Shown: positions 32,572-37,742 of the stretch, in pieces
Position numbering within the stretch: position 1 is the first letter of the stretch
Layout: each line of letters opens with the position of its first letter
Assembly: GCF_001552635.1 (NCBI RefSeq)
Contig: NZ_BCRO01000003.1
Coordinates: 1-37,742, forward strand
Length of the DNA: 37,742 bases
Direction of reading: 5' to 3'
Origin: Actinomadura hibisca NBRC 15177
Lineage (GTDB): Bacteria > Actinomycetota > Actinomycetes > Streptosporangiales > Streptosporangiaceae
The notes under the pieces: model-generated
Databases searched by the model: none
Told to the model about the DNA's origin: nothing
The model's input: the letters and a program-made list of their open reading frames with translations, nothing else
Program-made: the position numbers and the translations under genes

Positions 32572-34104
32572 ATGCAGCGAATCTCTCCGGTCAGGGGTGT
32601 GGCCGCCGTCGTCGTGTTCAGCGGGCTGGCGGCGGGGTGCTGGTCACCGGCGGCCGACGCGTCAGGCGGCGCGGCGGCGGTGCGGGCGTCGGGTAACCCG
32701 GTCGCGGGCAACCACGGGTTCACCGTGGTGACCGCCGGGAACGCAACCGTCAGCAGCAACGAGAACGAAGGCACGATGGCGGTCGGCGGCGACCTGACCA
32801 TCGCCGACACCTACAACGTCAACAACCGCGGACAGGGTGCCTTCACCGCTTCCGGTGACGCGCGGGCGACCGCGCTGGTGGTCAACGGCAAGGTGAACCT
32901 GGCCGGGAGCGCGAACGCGCCCCTGCGGGTCCTGGGGTCGGGCTACGTCAAGATCGGCGACCTGTCGGGGGCCGGGGTCCGCACCACCGACGACAACGGA
33001 GCCAAGGTCGACACCGTCGTCAACCGGGCACAGGACGGCTACAACACCGATCCGGCGATCCGTCTCACCGTTCGCCAGCCCGGCCCCTCCGTCGGTCCCG
33101 CCCGGCCGTTGGACTTCGCGGCCATGTTCAAGACCTACCGGGCCCGCGCCCGGGAACTCGCCGGATGCCGCGACAACGTCAAGCTCCGCGATGACGCGGG
33201 CCAACCGCTGTCCGGTGCCGTTCCGCCCGGCGCGCGCGTGCGGATCTCGCTGACCACCGGCAAGACCAACGTGCTGCGCTTGAGCAAATCCGACCTGGCC
33301 AACATCGCCACCCTGCAGTTCGACGACAAACCCACCAGGTCCGCGCCATTGATGATCGTCGTGACCGGTTCGGGCGCGTTGACCTGGACGCCGCCCACCA
33401 TGAACCTCAGCAGCCAGGACGCGCCCTATCTGCTGTTCAACCTGCCCGACATCACCTCCGTCACCATGCCGGACGGCGGGGGCGGCTCGGTGGAAGGCAC
33501 GATCTTCGCTCCCAACGCGGTGCTGACCGACCACAACAGCAACAACGTGGAGGGCAACCTCATTCTGGCCGGCCTGCGCCACGGCGGCACCGGCGGGGCG
33601 GGCGGCAACGGCGGAGAGATCCATCCCTATCCCTTCGACGCCGACCTGAACTGCGTCCCCGTCGCGCCGTCCTCAGACAATCCAGGGCCTAAGCCGAAGC
33701 CCCGGCCGAACAAGCCCCAGCCCAGCAAGCCCCAGCCGAAGCTGACAGTGGTCAAGAGCGCGTCCCAGCAGATCGTGCGGGTCGGCCGTACCGTCAGCTT
33801 CGAACTGCGCGCCACCAACACCGGCAAGGCGGTCCTGGATCCGGCGTCCTTCGACGACGACGTGCGCGACGTGCTGCGCCACGGACGCCTGGTCGGCGGC
33901 GTCCGCGCCTCCACCGGCCTCGCCACCCTTTCCGGTGGCCATGTGCGCTGGCGCGGACGCCTGGCCCCCGGTGGCACCGCGACCATCACCTACAAGGCGC
34001 GCCTCACCCGGCCCGGCACCGCGCGCAACATCGTGACCTGGCCGCAAGGTCCCACGGGCGGCCGCAAGGTCATCGTCCGCGTCTACCCGCTTCACGCGAA
34101 GTAG
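32572..34104 (+). CDS. Choice-of-anchor-A surface protein with DUF11-like domain
   Basis: About 510 residues, exported. The N-terminal segment VAAVVVFSGLAAGCWSPAADA is a signal peptide; Cys after AAG could be a relaxed lipobox, otherwise cleavage follows ADA. Residues about 40-360 match the choice-of-anchor A (ice-binding-adhesin-like) fold: NHGFTVVTAGNATV, NEGTMAVGGDLTIADTYNV, LVVNGKVN, and SVEGTIFAPNAVLTDHNSNNVEGNLILAG. A Pro/Lys stalk (PGPKPKPRPNKPQPSKPQPK) at about 366-390 leads into a DUF11-like beta domain (LTVVKSASQQIVRVGRTVSFEL and TATITYKARL). Likely cell-surface or matrix protein. The open frame also allows GTG 32554. No LPxTG motif is present. Confidence 0.85.
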   Translation: MQRISPVRGVAAVVVFSGLAAGCWSPAADASGGAAAVRASGNPVAGNHGFTVVTAGNATVSSNENEGTMAVGGDLTIADTYNVNNRGQGAFTASGDARATALVVNGKVNLAGSANAPLRVLGSGYVKIGDLSGAGVRTTDDNGAKVDTVVNRAQDGYNTDPAIRLTVRQPGPSVGPARPLDFAAMFKTYRARARELAGCRDNVKLRDDAGQPLSGAVPPGARVRISLTTGKTNVLRLSKSDLANIATLQFDDKPTRSAPLMIVVTGSGALTWTPPTMNLSSQDAPYLLFNLPDITSVTMPDGGGGSVEGTIFAPNAVLTDHNSNNVEGNLILAGLRHGGTGGAGGNGGEIHPYPFDADLNCVPVAPSSDNPGPKPKPRPNKPQPSKPQPKLTVVKSASQQIVRVGRTVSFELRATNTGKAVLDPASFDDDVRDVLRHGRLVGGVRASTGLATLSGGHVRWRGRLAPGGTATITYKARLTRPGTARNIVTWPQGPTGGRKVIVRVYPLHAK

Positions 34105-34112
34105 GCGCAGCG

Positions 34113-34182
34113 CCCTCTTCACCTCGTCGGAACGTCCATGGGCCGTCCCGCGTCCGTGAGCGGAAGGACGAGGTGAAGGGGG
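34113..34182. terminator. Inverted repeat between convergent genes
   Basis: CCCTCTTCACCTCGTC at 34113-34128 pairs with GACGAGGTGAAGGGGG at 34167-34182 (16 positions, one G-T wobble) around a 38-nt loop. It lies 9 bp after the surface protein stop and faces the leftward ABC permease gene. Confidence 0.65.
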
Positions 34183-34356
34183 TGTCGACGCTCCGGCGTG
34201 AGGCCGGGGCAGCGGGTTCTCCGGCGCAGGAGGGCATGGGTCGGGCCAGCCCGTAGAAGCGCGATGTGGGGGCGTGCGTTCTCGTGGTCCTGTCCGTTCC
34301 GCCTGCGGTGGCGCACTCACGCGGCCGATCCCGTGGTTTGTGTCGTCGTTGAGCGA

Positions 34357-35109
34357 TCAGCGGGTGCGGCGGTGGAAGAGGGGGCCTGACGCGGCCAGGG
34401 ACAGCAGCAGGATGCCGGTGCACCAGGCCAGGGCCGTCCAGGGGCGGTCGCCGGTCGGTTGGGACAGCAGCAGGCTCCGGACGCTTTCGATGACCGGGGT
34501 CGCGGGCTGGTTGTCCGCGAAGCCGTGCAGCCAGCTCGGCATCGTGTGGACCGGCACGAACGCGCTGCTGGGGTAGGGCAGGAACAGCACGAAGAACGTG
34601 AAGCCGCTGGCCGCCTCCGGCGTTGCCGCCAGCAGGCCCATCATCGCTGAGAACGCCGACATCGCCACGATGAACGCCGTCAGTATCCCTAGCGCTCCCA
34701 GCCACTGCGCCGCGTTCGCGTCGGTGCGGAAACCGATGGCGAACGCCACCGCGAACACGATCGCCGTCGAGCACAGGTTGCGCACCGTGCTCGCCGTCAC
34801 GTGACCGCCCAGCAGGGCCCGGCCGCCCACGTCCATGGAGCGGAACCGGTCCACCACGCCCTCGGTCATGTCGTGCGCGACGCTCACGGCCGTCAGCGAC
34901 GCCCCGTAGCCCGAGCACACGATCAGCACGCCCGGCACCGCGTAGGTCAGGTACTCGGTGCCCGTGTCGATCGCGCCGCCGAACAGGTAGACGAACATCA
35001 GCAGCAACATCACCGGCAGCAGCAGCGAGATCAGCAGCGCGTCCACGCCGCGCAGCGCCATGCGCAGGTTGCGGCCCGACAACACCGGCCAGGCGGTCAG
35101 GTCAGACAC
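34357..35109 (-). CDS. DrrB-like ABC-2 exporter permease, second cassette
   Basis: A 250-residue membrane protein with about six hydrophobic segments, such as LLISLLLPVMLLLMFVYLFGGAI and YAVPGVLIVCSGYGASLTAV. The hallmark DRFRSMDVGGRALL matches DrrB. The GTG start overlaps the ATPase gene by 8 nt, so translation is coupled. With that ATPase it forms an exporter parallel to the one at 7.9-9.7 kb. A 250-bp gap to the surface protein gene holds a long inverted repeat. Confidence 0.94.
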   Translation of the reverse strand: MSDLTAWPVLSGRNLRMALRGVDALLISLLLPVMLLLMFVYLFGGAIDTGTEYLTYAVPGVLIVCSGYGASLTAVSVAHDMTEGVVDRFRSMDVGGRALLGGHVTASTVRNLCSTAIVFAVAFAIGFRTDANAAQWLGALGILTAFIVAMSAFSAMMGLLAATPEAASGFTFFVLFLPYPSSAFVPVHTMPSWLHGFADNQPATPVIESVRSLLLSQPTGDRPWTALAWCTGILLLSLAASGPLFHRRTR

Positions 35110-36052
35110 CGGTCGTCTCCTTGATCTGCCCGGTCAGGGCGAGGAACACGTCGTCCAGGGTGGTGTCGCGCACCGCGAAGCGCTCCACGGTGGTGCGGGT
35201 CGGGTCGATCTCGTCGAGCAGTGCCCGTATGTGCGCCGCCGATCCGTCGGTGGACACGCCCAGGACGCGACGGGTGGAGTCGAGGTAGATCACGCGGTCG
35301 CGCAGAGCGTGGGCGGCGGCGTCGAAGGTGGGGGCGTCGGTCATCGTCAGGTCCAGGCGGGAGGCGTTCACCTGTTCTTTCAGTTCGGTGGCGGTGCCTT
35401 CGGCGACGATGCGTCCGTTGTCCAGGAGGGCGATCCGGTCGGCCAGGCGGTCGGCCTCCTCCAGGTACTGGGTCGTCAGCAGGACCGTCACGCCGCCCGC
35501 CGCGAGTTCGGCGACCAGGTCCCACATCGCGCGGCGGCTGCGCGGGTCCAGGCCGGTGGTCGGCTCGTCCAGGAAAATCACCTCGGGGTCGGTGACCAGG
35601 CCGCAGGCCAGGTCCAGGCGGCGGCGCATCCCGCCGGAGTAGCCGGCCACCCGGCGGCCGCCCGCCTCGGTCAGCTCGAAGCGTTCCAGCAGCTCGGCCG
35701 CGCGTTCCCGGGCGCGGGCGCGTGGCAGGCGGCGCAGACGGGCCATCATGCGCAGGTTCTCCGTACCGGTCTGCAACTCGTCCACGGCCGCGTACTGGCC
35801 GGTGAGGCTGATGGCGCGGCGCACCTGGCGGGCCTGGGTCACCACGTCGTGCCCGGCGACGCGGGCCGAGCCGCCGTCGGGGCGGGTCAGCGTCGCCAGG
35901 ATGCGCACGGTGGTGGTCTTTCCCGCGCCGTTGGGGCCGAGCAGCGCGAACACGCTGCCCTTGGGGACGCGCAGGTCGATGCCGTCCAGGACGGTCGCCG
36001 GGCCGTAGGTCTTGCGGAGGCCGACGGCTTCGATCGCCGGTTCGTCGGACAA
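35102..36052 (-). CDS. DrrA-like ABC transporter ATP-binding protein, second cassette
   Basis: A 316-residue ATPase. Walker A GPNGAGKTT at 39-47, signature GYSGGMRRRLDLACGL, Walker B VIFLDEPTTGLD, switch TTQYLEEADRLADRI, and the C-terminal RDTTLDDVFLALTG segment are all present. TTG 36052 is taken as start because GGAGGG lies 3-8 nt upstream and no ATG fits. It is close in sequence to the ATPase at 7879-8874. It is divergent from a TetR gene, with two dyads in the shared promoter. Confidence 0.94.
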   Translation of the reverse strand: MSDEPAIEAVGLRKTYGPATVLDGIDLRVPKGSVFALLGPNGAGKTTTVRILATLTRPDGGSARVAGHDVVTQARQVRRAISLTGQYAAVDELQTGTENLRMMARLRRLPRARARERAAELLERFELTEAGGRRVAGYSGGMRRRLDLACGLVTDPEVIFLDEPTTGLDPRSRRAMWDLVAELAAGGVTVLLTTQYLEEADRLADRIALLDNGRIVAEGTATELKEQVNASRLDLTMTDAPTFDAAAHALRDRVIYLDSTRRVLGVSTDGSAAHIRALLDEIDPTRTTVERFAVRDTTLDDVFLALTGQIKETTGV

Positions 36053-36070
36053 GATCCCTCCCTCTCTACT

Positions 36071-36106
36071 GTGTATGGCATACGCATTACCGTGTAGGGT
36101 ATACAC
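36071..36106. promoter_or_regulatory. Two TetR operator dyads of the second cassette
   Basis: GTGTATGGCATACGC (36071-36085) and GTGTAGGGTATACAC (36092-36106) are 21 bp apart, two helical turns. Both fit the pattern G-Y-G-T-A-N-G-G-Y-R-T-A-C-N-C, which the two sites at 7809 and 7852 also fit. The first lies 18 bp before the ABC ATPase start, the second 34 bp before the TetR start. Confidence 0.78.
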
Positions 36107-36140
36107 AGTAGGGTCGGGGCGGTCAAGACCTGGGGGTGGA

Positions 36141-36926
36141 ATGGGGACGGCGGACGGCGCGGGACTGCCGGGGAGTGTCGACCTGGCCTGGGGGTTTCGC
36201 ACGCAGCCCGGCAAGGGGCCCAAGCGCACCCTGACCTTGGAGCAGATCGTGGACGCGGCGGCCCGGGTCGGCGCGGCCGAGGGCCTGGCGGCGGTGTCGA
36301 TGAGCCGGGTCGCGGCCGAGGCCGGGGTCTCGACGATGGCCCTGTACCGCTACGTGGCCTCCAAGGCCGATCTGCTGGAGCTGATGACCGACCACGTGCT
36401 CGGTCCGCCTCCCGCCCTGCCCGGCCCGGAGGCGGGCTGGCGTGCGGGGATGGCCGCGTGGGCGTGGGCGATGCGCGCGGCGCTCGTCCGCCATCCGTGG
36501 CTGCTCGGCGTCCCGATCACCGGTCCGCCCGTCATGCCCAACACGGTGGCGTGGATGGAGGCGGGGCTGAGCCGCCTGCGCGCCACCGGGCTGGGGCCGG
36601 GGGCGAAGGTGTCGATCCTGACGCTGCTCGGCGGGCACGTCCGCAGCCAGGCGATCCTGTTCCGCGACATGGCCGCCTCGTTGGACGACGCCGGGACCAC
36701 CGAGGCCGAGATGCTGACCGGTTACGGCGCGCTGCTGGCCAGGGTCGCCGATCCCGGCCGGTTCCCCGAACTGCACCGACTGCTGGGGGAGGGGGTGTTC
36801 GACATGGGTGACGCACCCGGCGCCGAGGCGGATCCCGCCGACGCCGAGTTCGCGTTCGGGCTGGACCGCATCCTGGACGGTGTCCAGGTGCTAGTGGACC
36901 GAGAAGCCGCCGTCCACGAACAATGA
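36141..36926 (+). CDS. TetR-family repressor, second cassette
   Basis: A 261-residue TetR regulator. The HTH (about 35-82) reads LEQIVDAAARVGAAEGLAAVSMSRVAAEAGVSTMALYRYV and the rest is a TetR_C_1-like ligand domain. It resembles the TetR at 6988-7779 in both parts. ATG 36141 has TGGGGGTGGA before it. It should repress the divergent exporter and itself through the dyads at 36071-36106. Its last 36 bp overlap the end of the convergent SDR gene. Confidence 0.92.
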   Translation: MGTADGAGLPGSVDLAWGFRTQPGKGPKRTLTLEQIVDAAARVGAAEGLAAVSMSRVAAEAGVSTMALYRYVASKADLLELMTDHVLGPPPALPGPEAGWRAGMAAWAWAMRAALVRHPWLLGVPITGPPVMPNTVAWMEAGLSRLRATGLGPGAKVSILTLLGGHVRSQAILFRDMAASLDDAGTTEAEMLTGYGALLARVADPGRFPELHRLLGEGVFDMGDAPGAEADPADAEFAFGLDRILDGVQVLVDREAAVHEQ

Positions 36927-37688
36927 CTGGCCGGTGACGTAGGCCGAGCCGGGACCGGCCAGGAAGACGGCGGCGGAGGCGAAGTCACCGGGCAGGCCGT
37001 TGCGCCCGACCATCGTGCGCCCGGCCAGCGCCTGGACACACTCGGGGTCGTCCTGCAAGCGGGCGTTCAGCGGAGTCAGCACGAAGCCGGGCACCAGCGT
37101 GTTGGCGGTGACGCCGTGCCGCGACCACTGCTCGGCCTGCGAGCGGGCCAGGCCCTCCAGCCCGGCCTTGGAGACGCCGTAGGCGCCGCTGGTGACGAAC
37201 GCGCGGAACGCCTGCTGGGAGGAGATGTGGATGAGACGGCCGTAGCCGCGCTCGGCCATGCCGGGCGCGTAGCGCTGCGACAGCAGGAACGGGGCCTCCA
37301 GGTTCACCGCCATGGTGGTGTCCCAGACCGCGTCGTCGATCTCCGGCATCGGGGGCCGCAGGTTGACGCCCGCGCTGTTGACCAGGATGTCGGGTTCGCC
37401 GAACGGTTCGGCGGCGGCCTCGGCGGCGGCGCGCACCGACTCGCGGCTGCTCAGGTCGGCGCTGACCGACGCGGCCCGGCAGCCGTGCGCCTGCAGGTCG
37501 GTGACGGTGGCGGCGAGTTCGGCCTCGCGCCGGGCGACGATCACCACCGACGCGCCCGCGCGGGCCAGCGCCTCGGCGATGGCGCGGCCGATGCCCGAAC
37601 TGCCCCCGGTCACCACCGCCGTCCTGCCGTCCAGGCCGAACAGCGCGGACAGGTAGGAGGCGGGGTGATCGGAGGCAGGTGTCGTCAT
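36891..37688 (-). CDS. Short-chain dehydrogenase/reductase
   Basis: A 265-residue classical SDR. It has TGGSSGIGRAIAEAL (cofactor loop, about residues 28-42), NSAGVN, the catalytic Ser in ISSQQAF, then YGVSKAG with Tyr-x-x-x-Lys, and the C-terminal FVDGGFSVH. ARRE after the second strand suits NADP(H). Oxidation or reduction of a carbonyl or alcohol substrate is expected; gluconate 5-dehydrogenase-like and 2-oxo-type relatives share this pattern. No clear ribosome site precedes ATG 37688; in-frame ATG 37715 is the other option. The upstream edge of the gene is near the window end. Confidence 0.92.
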   Translation of the reverse strand: MTTPASDHPASYLSALFGLDGRTAVVTGGSSGIGRAIAEALARAGASVVIVARREAELAATVTDLQAHGCRAASVSADLSSRESVRAAAEAAAEPFGEPDILVNSAGVNLRPPMPEIDDAVWDTTMAVNLEAPFLLSQRYAPGMAERGYGRLIHISSQQAFRAFVTSGAYGVSKAGLEGLARSQAEQWSRHGVTANTLVPGFVLTPLNARLQDDPECVQALAGRTMVGRNGLPGDFASAAVFLAGPGSAYVTGQSLFVDGGFSVH

Positions 37689-37742
37689 GGGGGACGACTC
37701 TAGGCGGTGTTTCAAAGTCCCGGCCCAGGGGGCTCGCCTGGC

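Noticed and set aside
1..37742. CRISPR array, tRNA, rRNA, insertion sequence or prophage
   Set aside because: No regularly spaced repeats, tRNA-like cloverleaf, rRNA segments, transposase or phage structural genes were seen on either strand.

Overview
The window is very GC-rich, its codons almost always end in G or C, and start codons are a mix of ATG, GTG and TTG. Together with the DUF397/DUF5753 regulator families, roadblock/LC7 proteins and DrrAB-type exporters, this points to an actinomycete. A Streptosporangiales/Thermomonosporaceae-like chromosome (Actinomadura or a relative) is my best guess, inferred from gene content only. I see no rRNA, tRNA, CRISPR array, intact insertion sequence or phage genes. 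Most of the window looks chromosomal; the stretch from about 25.7 to 30.1 kb is accessory-like.

Left part (1-11.4 kb): a WYL-domain regulator; a tightly overlapping operon of three roadblock-type proteins and one PATAN-like protein with no GTPase; a zinc-free MDR oxidoreductase; a large LuxR/AAA regulator behind a TetR repressor; a DrrAB-like ABC exporter divergent from that TetR; a GNAT acetyltransferase and the ribosome GTPase RsgA, which is preceded by a possible 22-codon leader ORF.

Middle part (11.7-25.7 kb): an unusual Ala-rich amphipathic-helix protein; an OmpR-type two-component pair followed by a GT2-GtrA fusion and two GT39 membrane glycosyltransferases (an envelope glycosylation unit probably controlled by the pair); a divergent NmrA-like oxidoreductase/MarR pair; two overlapping genes for MutS-like ATPases that lack mismatch-recognition domains; and a pterin carbinolamine dehydratase.

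Accessory stretch (25.7-30.1 kb): GC is visibly lower in its central part. It holds a RsbW-like ATPase and a small partner, divergent from a DUF5753 XRE regulator with two DUF397 genes. These are followed by a PLD-like protein, a HTH-UTRA regulator, and a decayed DUF397 gene running into a GNAT remnant. A perfect 31-bp inverted repeat lies just before the XRE gene.

Right part (30.1 kb to end): a small secreted protein, an exported glycerophosphodiesterase, a surface choice-of-anchor-A protein, a second DrrAB-like exporter divergent from a second TetR, and an SDR. The two TetR/ABC cassettes at opposite ends of the window share a 15-bp dyad operator motif, which suggests they are paralogous regulatory units.
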